Positions 16,903-25,041 of a stretch of DNA of 64,000 nt are shown here, piece after piece. The first letter of the stretch is position 1. Each line of letters opens with the position of its first letter. Origin of the DNA: Herbaspirillum sp. 3R11 (GTDB lineage Bacteria; Pseudomonadota; Gammaproteobacteria; Burkholderiales; Burkholderiaceae_D); contig NZ_SPNJ01000003.1 of NCBI RefSeq assembly GCF_004563925.1, positions 1 to 64,000 of the forward strand. The letters are read 5' to 3'. A program made the position numbers and the translations under genes. The notes beneath the pieces were generated by a model. It was not told where the DNA came from, did not search any database, and was given only the letters and a program-made list of their open reading frames with translations.

Positions 16903-17725
16903 CCGGTCGGGCAAGCCGACGACCGTCCGGGCGATACAGCAATCGCTCAAACGGCTGAACAGTTTGCTCAACAAATACTGGCGCGTAGGTGGTACAGCGA
17001 TCAGCTTCACCGCCTTCGGTGTCGGCGGCCTCGTGCTGCGCCTCATGGTCTTCCCCCTGCTCAATCTGATCGTGCGCAACGAACAGTCGCGCACCGTCTG
17101 GGCGCGCCGCATCATCCGCCTGACTTTCCGCGCATTCGTCGAACTGATGAGCGCGCTGGGCGTGCTCAGCTACCGCATTTCCGGTCGCGAGCGGCTGCAG
17201 CGCAGCGGCCTGCTGATCCTGGCCAATCATCCCAGCCTGATCGATACCGTCTTGCTGATGGCCTTCGTCAAACAGGCCGACTGCATCGTCAAGAGCGCCC
17301 TGTGGCGCAACCCCTTTACCCGCGGCCCGGTGCGCGCGGCCGGTTACATCAGCAATGCCCACGGACCGGAACTGGTGGCCGATTGCATCAGCTCGATGCG
17401 CAACGGCGGCAACCTGATCATTTTCCCCGAAGGAACACGCACCCCCGCAGACGGCAACATGTCCTTCAAACGTGGCGCCGCCAACGTCGCCGTACGCGGC
17501 GCGTGCGCCATTACGCCGGTGATCATCCGTTGTACGCCGGCGACGCTCGGCAAAGGTAACAAATGGTGGAAAGTGCCGGCAACCATGGCACACTTCGAGA
17601 TCGAGATTCAGCAGGATATCGATATCCGCGATATCCCCGGGGTGACCGGCGACGCCGGCAACCCTACCCTTGCCGCGCGCCAGCTTACGTATTACCTGCA
17701 AAACTATTTCATGAAAGAAAGCTAG
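16895..17725 (+). CDS. apeD: PlsC-type acyltransferase of the aryl polyene cluster
   Basis: A 276-residue lysophospholipid acyltransferase-like protein. The HX4D motif is seen in ANHPSLIDTVLL (around residue 111), and the glycerol-phosphate loop in IIFPEGTRTP (around 176). Residues ~40-65 are hydrophobic (LVLRLMVFPLLNLIV), giving a membrane anchor. In APE clusters this enzyme is thought to help move the polyene acid onto a lipid or glycan acceptor rather than make phosphatidic acid (inference). It follows apeC with an 8-base overlap and precedes the ACP pair. Confidence 0.88.
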   Translation: MLDRSGKPTTVRAIQQSLKRLNSLLNKYWRVGGTAISFTAFGVGGLVLRLMVFPLLNLIVRNEQSRTVWARRIIRLTFRAFVELMSALGVLSYRISGRERLQRSGLLILANHPSLIDTVLLMAFVKQADCIVKSALWRNPFTRGPVRAAGYISNAHGPELVADCISSMRNGGNLIIFPEGTRTPADGNMSFKRGAANVAVRGACAITPVIIRCTPATLGKGNKWWKVPATMAHFEIEIQQDIDIRDIPGVTGDAGNPTLAARQLTYYLQNYFMKES

Positions 17726-17728
17726 GCC

Positions 17729-17995
17729 ATGCCAAGTCTTGACCTTGACCAGGAAATCAAAGAACTCATCATCGACGTTCTGCAACTGGAAGACCTCCGT
17801 CCGTCCGACATCGACGCCGCCGCACCCTTGTTCGGCGATGGCCTCGGACTGGATTCGATCGATGCGCTGGAGCTCGGCGTCGCCCTGCAAAAACGCTATG
17901 GCGTCGTCCTCTCCGCGAACTCGGAAGAAACCCGCAAGCACTTCGCATCGGTGCAATCGCTTGCCGCCCTCATTGCCAGCCATCGCCAACAATAA
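17729..17995 (+). CDS. apeE: Acyl carrier protein 1 (aryl polyene)
   Basis: An 88-residue ACP. The phosphopantetheine attachment serine is S43 in GLGLDSIDALELGVAL. It starts 3 bases after the acyltransferase stop. Two ACPs in tandem are a hallmark of APE clusters; one is believed to carry the elongating chain. It must be activated by a PPTase, presumably the one encoded at the far end of the cluster. Confidence 0.92.
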   Translation: MPSLDLDQEIKELIIDVLQLEDLRPSDIDAAAPLFGDGLGLDSIDALELGVALQKRYGVVLSANSEETRKHFASVQSLAALIASHRQQ

Positions 17996-18005
17996 ACGAA
18001 TCATC

Positions 18006-18302
18006 ATGACTACCTTAGCGCCCTCCATGACCAAGGACCAGATCACCGTCTGGATCGTCGACATGCTGCACGAGATGTTCGAGCTCGACAAAGCGAAGAT
18101 CACGCCGCAATCCAATCTGTATTCCGATCTCGACATCGACAGCATCGACGCCGTCGACATCGTGGTCAAACTGAACCAGATGACAGGCAAGCGGATACAG
18201 CCCGACGTGTTTCGCACCGTGCGCACGGTGCAGGATGTGGTCGACGTGCTGGCAACGCTGCTGCAGGCGGACAACGTGAACAAGGTTGATGAAAAGGCCT
18301 GA
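18006..18302 (+). CDS. apeF: Acyl carrier protein 2 (aryl polyene)
   Basis: A 98-residue ACP with attachment serine S46 in SDLDIDSIDAVDIVVKL. The start at 18006 (MTTLAPSMTKDQITVW) was chosen over an upstream frame lying inside apeE. It is 10 bases after apeE. Its sequence differs clearly from ApeE, suggesting a division of labour between starter loading and elongation (inference). Confidence 0.9.
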   Translation: MTTLAPSMTKDQITVWIVDMLHEMFELDKAKITPQSNLYSDLDIDSIDAVDIVVKLNQMTGKRIQPDVFRTVRTVQDVVDVLATLLQADNVNKVDEKA

Positions 18303-18846
18303 AATGGCCCAGGTCCTGACCACGCTGGTCATCCTGGTCTACCCGCTGCTGGTCTGGTACGCCCACGGCAGGATCGAACCGCGCCAGCTCGCGCTGGTGC
18401 TGCTGGGCGTCGCCGCGCTGCGCCTGCTGACCTTCAGGATGGGCCAGCGCTATCGCTGGATGAGCCTGGCTGCACTGTTGCTGGCGGCGCCGGCGCTGTT
18501 CTGGAACGCGCTGCTGCCGCTCAAGCTATATCCGGTCGCCATCAGCATCGGCATGCTGGCCCTGTTCGGCGCCAGTCTGCTGCGCCCGCCATCGATCATC
18601 GAACGCATTGCACGCATCCAGGATCCCGATCTGCCGGCCTTCGCCATCGCTTATACACGCCGCGTGACCCAGGTCTGGTGCCTGTTCTTCGCGCTCAATG
18701 GCTGCATCGCGTTCGCCACGGCGGTGTGGGCATCGGAAGCAATCTGGTCGCTGTATACAGGTCTCATTTCGTATGTGCTCATGGGCGCGTTGTTCGCCGG
18801 CGAATACCTGGTCCGGCTCTATGTCAGGCGTCAACACCATGCCTGA
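18286..18846 (+). CDS. apeG: Multi-span membrane protein of the aryl polyene cluster (COG4648-like)
   Basis: A 186-residue integral membrane protein with about five hydrophobic segments (for example VLTTLVILVYPLLVWYAHG, LAALLLAAPALFWNALL, LFFALNGCIAFATAVWA, LISYVLMGALFAGEYLV). It matches in size, topology and position the conserved membrane protein between the ACPs and the ligase of APE clusters. Its biochemical role is not known. It overlaps apeF by 17 bases and the ligase by 8. Alternative starts at 18289 and 18304 are also possible. Confidence 0.8.
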   Translation: MMKRPEMAQVLTTLVILVYPLLVWYAHGRIEPRQLALVLLGVAALRLLTFRMGQRYRWMSLAALLLAAPALFWNALLPLKLYPVAISIGMLALFGASLLRPPSIIERIARIQDPDLPAFAIAYTRRVTQVWCLFFALNGCIAFATAVWASEAIWSLYTGLISYVLMGALFAGEYLVRLYVRRQHHA

Positions 18847-20638
18847 TTTCATCGATGTGACGGCGTTGCCGCCGGCCGCACGCGCAGACAGCGATGTGAT
18901 CGGCTGGCGCGGCGACGACGCCGTGACGCACACCCGATTCACCCTTGAGACCGAGGGATGGCGACAACAGCTGCTGCGCCATCCCGGTACGCGTTTCGCG
19001 CTCTACCTGCAGGACACCATCGCCTTTGCCGCCGCGTTGTTCGGCGCATGGCAAGCGGGGAAAACCATCTATCTGCCCAGCGACACGCTGGCCGAAACCT
19101 GCAAGGCGCTGACGCTGGAAGTCGACGGCTTCATCGGCGACTTTGACGCAGCATTGCAACCACTACAGCCGCTGCCGGCCGTCGACAAGGCTCAGTCGCC
19201 GCAACGCCTCGACGCCGACGCTCCGGCCCTGGTGGTCTACACCTCAGGCAGCACCGGCACGGCGCAGGCCATCCCGAAAAAATTGTCGCAACTGTCCACT
19301 GAAGTCGCCACGCTGGAAGCGCTGTTCGGCGCCCGGGCAGGCTCGGCCGACATCGTCTCCACGGTCTCTCATCAGCATATCTACGGCTTGCTGTTCAAGG
19401 TCTTGTGGCCGCTCGCGGCCGGCCGCGCGATCCATGCGCGCAGCGCGTTCTTCCCGGAAGACCTGGCCGCGATCGTGCCGCAGCGTCCCTGGCTGCTGCT
19501 GTCAAGCCCGGCACACCTGAAACGTCTGCCCGACAGTCCGGTGCAGCCGGACGTCTCCCGGTTGCAAGCGATATTCTCTTCCGGCGGACCGCTGCTGCCC
19601 GACGTGGCGGTAGCAACCCGGCAACTGCTCGGCCATCGCCCGATTGAAATCTACGGCAGTTCGGAAACCGGCGGCATCGCCTGGCGCCAACCGCAAGAGC
19701 TCGCCGGCGCTGCCCGCGACGACAGCTGGCAGCCGATGCCGAGGGTCGAGGTGCGACTCAACAGCGAACACGATTGCCTCGAAGTGCGCTCGCCGCATTT
19801 GCCGGACGACCAATGGCTGCGCATGGCGGACCGCGTCGAGTTCAGCAGCGGGCAAAAACCCGCGCAGAATTTTTACCTGCGCGGCCGAGCCGACCGCATC
19901 GTCAAGCTCGAAGAAAAGCGCATCTCGCTGGACCAGATCGAGCGACTGCTGCTGACCTCGCCGCTGGCGGCCGAAGCGCGCGTGCTGGTGCATCAGGAAC
20001 CGTCGTCGTTGTCGTCATCGTCGTCATCGTTGTCGTTGTCCTCGCGACGTGAACGCATCGCCGCGTTCGTGGTGCCGACTGCGGCCGGACGTGCAGTGCT
20101 CGAACAACAAGGCAAGCTGGCGCTCAACACGCAGTTGCGCACGGTCCTGGCCGGCGCCATCGAAAGCGTGGCCCTGCCGAGGCTGTGGCGCTACCTCGAC
20201 GCCCTGCCCGCCAATACGCAGGGCAAAACCACCGTGGCGGCGCTGACGGCATTGCTTGAACAAGCTTCCGCTCCAATTTCGAAGAAGCGCCCGCTATGGC
20301 CCGAACAAACCGTCCTGCAACGCGATGATCGCAGCGTTACCCTGCAATTGCGCGTGCCGCCGGACCTGCTGTATTTCGACGGACATTTCCCCGCGACACC
20401 GATCCTGCCCGGGGTAGTCCAGGTCGACTGGGCGCTGGCGCTGGGACAGCAGTATTTCGATTTGCCCGCACATTTTCGCACCCTGCAGGCGCTCAAGTTC
20501 CAGCGCGTCGTCACGCCCGGCGCGACGCTGACACTGGAGCTCGAAAACGATACGCAGAAAAACGCCCTGGCGTTCCGCCTGCATTCAGCCAACGGCCAGC
20601 ATGCCAGCGGCCGCATTCTGTTCGGCGAGGCGGCATGA
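18839..20638 (+). CDS. Fused acyl-ACP/CoA ligase and hotdog dehydratase (ApeH-ApeI type)
   Basis: A 599-residue two-domain protein. Residues 1-475 are an adenylate-forming ligase, with the P-loop YTSGSTGTAQ (134-143), IYGSSETGG (271-279) and FYLRGRADRIVKLEEKRIS (345-363). Residues ~485-599 are a FabA/FabZ-like dehydratase with FDGHFPATPILPG (513-525), whose H516 is the likely catalytic histidine. In the E. coli APE cluster these are separate genes, apeH (starter activation) and apeI (dehydratase). A serine-rich insert, residues 389-402, lies in the ligase C-terminal lobe and is encoded by a TCG/TCA/TTG triplet tract. The ATG at 18839 overlaps the previous stop. Confidence 0.88.
   Translation: MPDFIDVTALPPAARADSDVIGWRGDDAVTHTRFTLETEGWRQQLLRHPGTRFALYLQDTIAFAAALFGAWQAGKTIYLPSDTLAETCKALTLEVDGFIGDFDAALQPLQPLPAVDKAQSPQRLDADAPALVVYTSGSTGTAQAIPKKLSQLSTEVATLEALFGARAGSADIVSTVSHQHIYGLLFKVLWPLAAGRAIHARSAFFPEDLAAIVPQRPWLLLSSPAHLKRLPDSPVQPDVSRLQAIFSSGGPLLPDVAVATRQLLGHRPIEIYGSSETGGIAWRQPQELAGAARDDSWQPMPRVEVRLNSEHDCLEVRSPHLPDDQWLRMADRVEFSSGQKPAQNFYLRGRADRIVKLEEKRISLDQIERLLLTSPLAAEARVLVHQEPSSLSSSSSSLSLSSRRERIAAFVVPTAAGRAVLEQQGKLALNTQLRTVLAGAIESVALPRLWRYLDALPANTQGKTTVAALTALLEQASAPISKKRPLWPEQTVLQRDDRSVTLQLRVPPDLLYFDGHFPATPILPGVVQVDWALALGQQYFDLPAHFRTLQALKFQRVVTPGATLTLELENDTQKNALAFRLHSANGQHASGRILFGEAA
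20003..20044 (+). repeat. In-frame triplet-repeat tract coding for a poly-serine loop
   Basis: A run of TCG, TCA and TTG triplets encodes Ser/Leu residues 389-402 of the ligase-dehydratase fusion. Being a multiple of three, slippage here would change loop length without breaking the frame. Confidence 0.6.
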
Positions 20639-21393
20639 AAACCGGTGTCGTGATCCCCGTCTACAACCATGAGCGCGCGATCCCCGATGTACTGGCGGCG
20701 GTGCTGGCGCATGGACTTTCGCACGGACTCCATTGTGTGCTGGTCGACGACGGCAGCAACGCTGTCTGTGCCGCCGTACTGGACCGGCTGGCCGACAAGC
20801 ATCCACAGGATGTCACGCTGCTGCGCCATGCAACCAATCGCGGCAAGGGCGGCGCCGTCCTCACCGGCTTGCATTACCTGGCACAACACGGCTACAGCCA
20901 TGCACTGCAGATCGATGCCGACGGCCAGCACGACGCGGCCGATATCGCCCAGTTCATCGCGCTGTCCGCACGCGATCCGCAGGCCGTCGTCAGCGGCTGT
21001 CCGATCTACGACGACAGCGTGCCAAAGGGGCGACTGTATGCGCGCTACCTGACCCACGTATGGGTCTGGATCAATACGCTGTCCTTCGACATCCGCGATT
21101 CGATGTGCGGCTTCCGCCTGTATCCGCTGGCGGCGGTCACGGCATTGACGTCGGTGCAAAAGATCGGCAGCCGCATGGACTTCGACACTGAAATCCTGGT
21201 GCGCCTGCACTGGCGCGGCGTGCGCGTGATCAACCTGCCCACGCGCGTGCGCTACCCGAGCGACGGCGTGTCGCATTTCAAACTGTGGCTCGACAACGTG
21301 CTGATTTCACGCATGCACACCGTACTGTTCTTCGGCATGCTGTGGCGCTTGCCGCTGTTGTTGGCGCGCAAGCTGCGGAGGAAAACCGCTTGA
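20635..21393 (+). CDS. Family 2 glycosyltransferase (aryl polyene cluster)
   Basis: A 252-residue GT2 enzyme. It shows VIPVYNHERAI at the start, a nucleotide-binding VDDGSN, GGAVLTG and the DADGQHD metal site near residue 100. The C-terminal region is short, without multiple membrane spans. In E. coli APE clusters a single protein, ApeJ, combines a glycosyltransferase with an acyltransferase; here the two functions are split into this gene and the next, overlapping by 4 bases. It probably attaches a sugar on the path to the membrane-anchored APE (inference). Confidence 0.88.
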   Translation: MKTGVVIPVYNHERAIPDVLAAVLAHGLSHGLHCVLVDDGSNAVCAAVLDRLADKHPQDVTLLRHATNRGKGGAVLTGLHYLAQHGYSHALQIDADGQHDAADIAQFIALSARDPQAVVSGCPIYDDSVPKGRLYARYLTHVWVWINTLSFDIRDSMCGFRLYPLAAVTALTSVQKIGSRMDFDTEILVRLHWRGVRVINLPTRVRYPSDGVSHFKLWLDNVLISRMHTVLFFGMLWRLPLLLARKLRRKTA

Positions 21394-22385
21394 GCGAGAC
21401 GCTGAAACCCGAAGCCGGAACCGAATCCGGCCGCCACTGGGCGCACATCAACGAGGTCAGCTTCGTCGGCGGCATGCGCCTGCTGTTTGCGGTCTACCGC
21501 ATCTTTGGACGCTGGCCGTTCCGCCTGATGCTGTATCCGGTGCTGCTGTGGTACATGGCGCGCAATCCGGTCGCGCGCGCAGCCTCGCTCGACTACCTGG
21601 CGCGCGTACAGCGCCGCCGTCCCGACCTGCGCATTCCTTCCGGCCTGGGCGGTGCGCTGCGCCACTTCGCCGCCTTCGGCGAGAGCCTGCTCGACAAGAT
21701 GTTGCTGTGGGGCGGCCTGTTCCCGCTGGACAAAGTCACCGTCAGCGGCGGCGAGATCGTCACCGACGCGGTCGCCGCCAAGCGCGGCGGCCTGCTGATC
21801 TGCACCCATCTCGGCAACCTGGAACTGTGCCGCGTGGCAGGCCGGAGTCACCCGGAACTGAAACTGACCGTGCTGGTGCACACCAAGCACGCCCAAGCCT
21901 TCAACCGGATGCTGGCGCAGCTCGATCCGCGCAGCCAGCTCGACCTGATCCAGGTGACCGAGATGACGCCCGCCACGGCGGTGCTGCTGGCGGAAAAAGT
22001 CGCGCGCGGCGAATTCGTCGTGATCGCCGGCGACCGCGTGCCGGTCTCGCGGTCGCCGCGCGTGACGACCGCGAATTTCCTGGGTGCGGAAGCGCCATTT
22101 CCGATTGGCCCATATGTCCTGGCCAGCTTGCTGGAATGTCCGACTTACCTGATGTTTTCGCAGCGCACGCGCCATGGCGCGACGCTGTGTTTTGAACCTT
22201 TCCGTGAGCAGATCAGCTTGCCGCGCAAACAGCGCGAACAGCTGTTCAGCGAACTGGCGGCCGACTACGCCGCCCGCCTCGAGCACCATTGCCTGCAAAC
22301 GCCTTTGCAATGGTTCAATTTCTATGATTTCTGGGCTCAGCCCCAGACGTCCCCTTCTCCGGACAACCGCCATGCGCCCCATTGA
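21390..22385 (+). CDS. LpxL/HtrB-type acyltransferase (aryl polyene cluster)
   Basis: A 331-residue protein of the lipid A biosynthesis lauroyl-acyltransferase family. The HX4E-type motif is in LLICTHLGNLELCRVAG. An early hydrophobic stretch (FRLMLYPVLLWYMARNPV) suggests membrane attachment. I selected TTG at 21390 as the start because GGAGGAAAACCGC precedes it and it overlaps the glycosyltransferase stop; a frame open to 21285 would start deep within the glycosyltransferase gene. It likely transfers an acyl (possibly aryl-polyenoyl) group onto a lipid or sugar acceptor. Confidence 0.85.
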   Translation: MSETLKPEAGTESGRHWAHINEVSFVGGMRLLFAVYRIFGRWPFRLMLYPVLLWYMARNPVARAASLDYLARVQRRRPDLRIPSGLGGALRHFAAFGESLLDKMLLWGGLFPLDKVTVSGGEIVTDAVAAKRGGLLICTHLGNLELCRVAGRSHPELKLTVLVHTKHAQAFNRMLAQLDPRSQLDLIQVTEMTPATAVLLAEKVARGEFVVIAGDRVPVSRSPRVTTANFLGAEAPFPIGPYVLASLLECPTYLMFSQRTRHGATLCFEPFREQISLPRKQREQLFSELAADYAARLEHHCLQTPLQWFNFYDFWAQPQTSPSPDNRHAPH

Positions 22386-23961
22386 TACACCGACTTCGTC
22401 AGATGACACTACTTTCGTCACCTTCGGCGCCAAGCCCCTGAGCATCGAAGACGTCAATGCGATCGCCGCCGGTTCTGCACGCGCGGCGCTGTCGGACGCG
22501 CCTGACTTCCTCGCGCGCATCCAGCGCGGCGCCGACTTCCTCGATCGCCTGCTGCGTGAAGACGGTACCGTCTACGGCGTCACCACCGGCTACGGAGATT
22601 CCTGCACCGTCAACGTGCCGCCGGAATTGGTGCCGGAACTGCCGCATCATCTCTACACCTACCACGGCTGCGGCCTCGGCGAACTGTTCTCGCCGCAACA
22701 GACGCGCGCCATCCTGGCGGCGCGGCTGACTTCGCTGAGCAAGGGTTACTCCGGTGTCAGCGTGGGACTGCTGAACCAGATCGCCGCCCTGCTGCAGCAC
22801 GACCTGCTGCCGCTGATCCCGGCCGAGGGTTCGGTCGGCGCCAGCGGCGACCTGACGCCGCTGTCCTATCTGGCGGCGGTGCTGTGCGGCGAACGCAAGG
22901 TGTGGGGGCCAGAGAAAAATCGCGGTGAACAAGTCGACGCCGCCGTTGCGCTGCAAGCCGCCGGCCTGACGCCGCTGCGCCTGCGTCCGAAGGAAGGCCT
23001 GGCCATCATGAACGGCACCGCCGTCATGACCGCGCTGGCATGCATGGCCTACGAGCGGGCCGAATACCTCTGCAAATTGGCCACGCGCATCACCGCCATG
23101 GCCAGCTTTACGCTGGACGGCAACGCCCATCATTTCGACGCCACGCTGTTCTCGGTCAAGCCACACCCCGGCCAGCAGCAAGTGGCCGGCTGGCTGCAGA
23201 CCGACCTGCGCTGCGACCAGCCGCTGCGCAATGAAAAGCGCCTGCAGGACCGCTATTCGATCCGCTGCGCGCCGCATGTGATCGGCGTGCTGACCGATGC
23301 CTTGCCGTGGCTGCGCAGCTATATCGAAAACGAACTCAACAGCGCCAACGACAATCCGCTGATCGATCCCGATAACGAGCGCGTGCTGCACGGCGGCCAT
23401 TTTTACGGCGGCCATATCGCCTTCGCCATGGACAGCATGAAAAACGCCGTCGCCAACATCGCCGACCTGCTCGATCGCCAGATGGCCCTGATGGTCGACA
23501 ACCGCTACAACAACGGCTTGCCGGCCAACCTGTCCGGCGTGAAAGGCTCGCGCGCGGCCATCAACCATGGCCTCAAGGCTTTACAAATCAGCTCCTCGGC
23601 ATGGACTGCGGAAGCGCTGAAACTGACCATGCCGGCCTCGGTGTTCTCGCGCTCGACCGAGTGTCACAACCAGGACAAGGTCAGCATGGGCACCATCGCC
23701 GCGCGCGACTGCCTGCGCGTGCTGGAGTTGACCGAACAAGTCGTGGCGGCGCTGCTGATCACGGTGCGCCAGGGCGTCTGGCTGCGCAACGAGCAGAACC
23801 CGGAAATCCCGTTGGCCGAACTGCCCGGCGGCCGTCTGGCGGCGATGCAGGAAGCGCTGTGCGCCGACATCGCGCCGATCGCCGAAGACCGCATGCTGGA
23901 ACCCGACCTGCGCCTGCTGCTGGATCGCATCCGCGCGCGCGCCTGGAGCCTGTATGACTGA
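22372..23961 (+). CDS. Aromatic amino acid ammonia-lyase, probably tyrosine-specific (TAL-like)
   Basis: A 529-residue HAL/PAL/TAL-family lyase. The MIO cofactor forms from A157-S158-G159 in GSVGASGDLTPLSY. The catalytic tyrosine is Y68 in VYGVTTGYGDS. In bacterial tyrosine ammonia-lyases a histidine in an HHL motif selects the phenolic substrate; here H92-H93-L94 sit at the corresponding place, so tyrosine to 4-coumarate is my predicted reaction. Other members with different residues use phenylalanine or histidine. It overlaps the upstream acyltransferase by 14 bases and the thioesterase by 8, placing it firmly inside the pigment operon, where it could feed the aryl starter unit. Confidence 0.88.
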   Translation: MRPIDTPTSSDDTTFVTFGAKPLSIEDVNAIAAGSARAALSDAPDFLARIQRGADFLDRLLREDGTVYGVTTGYGDSCTVNVPPELVPELPHHLYTYHGCGLGELFSPQQTRAILAARLTSLSKGYSGVSVGLLNQIAALLQHDLLPLIPAEGSVGASGDLTPLSYLAAVLCGERKVWGPEKNRGEQVDAAVALQAAGLTPLRLRPKEGLAIMNGTAVMTALACMAYERAEYLCKLATRITAMASFTLDGNAHHFDATLFSVKPHPGQQQVAGWLQTDLRCDQPLRNEKRLQDRYSIRCAPHVIGVLTDALPWLRSYIENELNSANDNPLIDPDNERVLHGGHFYGGHIAFAMDSMKNAVANIADLLDRQMALMVDNRYNNGLPANLSGVKGSRAAINHGLKALQISSSAWTAEALKLTMPASVFSRSTECHNQDKVSMGTIAARDCLRVLELTEQVVAALLITVRQGVWLRNEQNPEIPLAELPGGRLAAMQEALCADIAPIAEDRMLEPDLRLLLDRIRARAWSLYD

Positions 23962-24415
23962 GCTGCCCCAGGGGAAAATCACGCCGGCCAATTCGCCATG
24001 GAGCGGTGAAGTGGAACTGCAAGTCCAGTTCTACGACATCGATCCGATGGAAGTGGTCTGGCACGGCCGTTATATCCAATATTTTGAAGCGGCCCGTTGC
24101 GCGCTGCTCGACAAAATCGGCTACAACTACGACGAGATGAAGGAATCCGGCTACATGTGGCCGATCATCGACCTGCAGGTGCGCTATTCCAACCCGGCCA
24201 CCTTCCGCCAACGCATCAAGGTACGCGCCGCCATCGTCGAATGGGAAAACCGCCTGAAGATGGAATACCTCGTCACCGACGCCGCCAGCGGACAACGCCT
24301 GACGCGCGGCGTCACCACGCAGGTGGCGGTGCAGATGGACAAACGCGAGATGTGCTTCCTCAGTCCGCCGGTGTTATGGCAAAAGCTGGGCTTACCTTAT
24401 CCGGAACCGACATGA
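23954..24415 (+). CDS. apeK: Hotdog-fold acyl thioesterase (4-hydroxybenzoyl-CoA thioesterase type, ApeK-like)
   Basis: A 153-residue thioesterase. The active-site region QVQFYDIDPMEVVWHGRYIQYFE, with the conserved D-x-D and the HGRY, matches 4HBT/YbgC thioesterases. In APE clusters a thioesterase of this kind is thought to release or edit the acyl chain on ACP. It lies between the lyase and the LolA-like protein, overlapping both (8 and 4 bases). Confidence 0.88.
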   Translation: MTELPQGKITPANSPWSGEVELQVQFYDIDPMEVVWHGRYIQYFEAARCALLDKIGYNYDEMKESGYMWPIIDLQVRYSNPATFRQRIKVRAAIVEWENRLKMEYLVTDAASGQRLTRGVTTQVAVQMDKREMCFLSPPVLWQKLGLPYPEPT

Positions 24416-25041
24416 CTATGACTCTCCGCAAATTGGCGGCCTGCGCTGCATTCTTCGCCGTGTTCACAGCAGCAAACACGGTTGCCGAGGCTGCCGCCCC
24501 GGTCGCGCAAATCCAGGCTGCGCTGACCAAGCCCGCCGTGATGTGCGGGCGCTTCGACCAGACTAAGCAACTCACCGGCATCAAGAAGCCGCTGCTGTCG
24601 AACGGACGCTTCTGCGTCGCCGCCGGCAAGGGCATCCTGTGGCAGACGCTGCAACCCTTCCCGAGCACCCTGCGCATTACGCGCAACGCCATCGTGCAGA
24701 TGCAGAACGGCCGCGTCGCCATGCGCCTGGACGCCCAGCAGGAGCCGGTCGTCAAGATGATCAACAACGTGCTGTTCTCGCTGCTGGCCGGCGACCTGAG
24801 CCAGCTCGACAAGCTCTTCGAACTGGACGGCGCCATCAAGAACGGCAACTGGAACGTCGCCCTCAAGGCGCGCGAACCCGGCCTGGCCAAAGCCATCGGC
24901 GACATCCGGCTCGAAGGCGCCGCCTTCGTCAACAAGGTCATCATGCAGGAAGCCTCGGGCGACCATACCGAGATCGTGTTCTCCGCAATCCAGACCGGCG
25001 ACAAGGCCATGACTGCGGAAGAAGGAGCGATGTTTGACTGA
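24412..25041 (+). CDS. apeL: LolA-like periplasmic carrier (ApeL-like)
   Basis: A 209-residue exported protein. The N-terminal signal is LRKLAACAAFFAVFTAANTVAEA, with cleavage after AEA or thereabouts. The mature protein has the LolA-like pattern FDQTKQLTGIKKPLLSNGRFCVAAGKGILWQT. LolA-like carriers in APE clusters are believed to shuttle the polyene lipid across the periplasm. The start at 24412 overlaps the thioesterase stop by 4 bases. The gene overlaps the exporter by 8. Confidence 0.85.
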   Translation: MTMTLRKLAACAAFFAVFTAANTVAEAAAPVAQIQAALTKPAVMCGRFDQTKQLTGIKKPLLSNGRFCVAAGKGILWQTLQPFPSTLRITRNAIVQMQNGRVAMRLDAQQEPVVKMINNVLFSLLAGDLSQLDKLFELDGAIKNGNWNVALKAREPGLAKAIGDIRLEGAAFVNKVIMQEASGDHTEIVFSAIQTGDKAMTAEEGAMFD

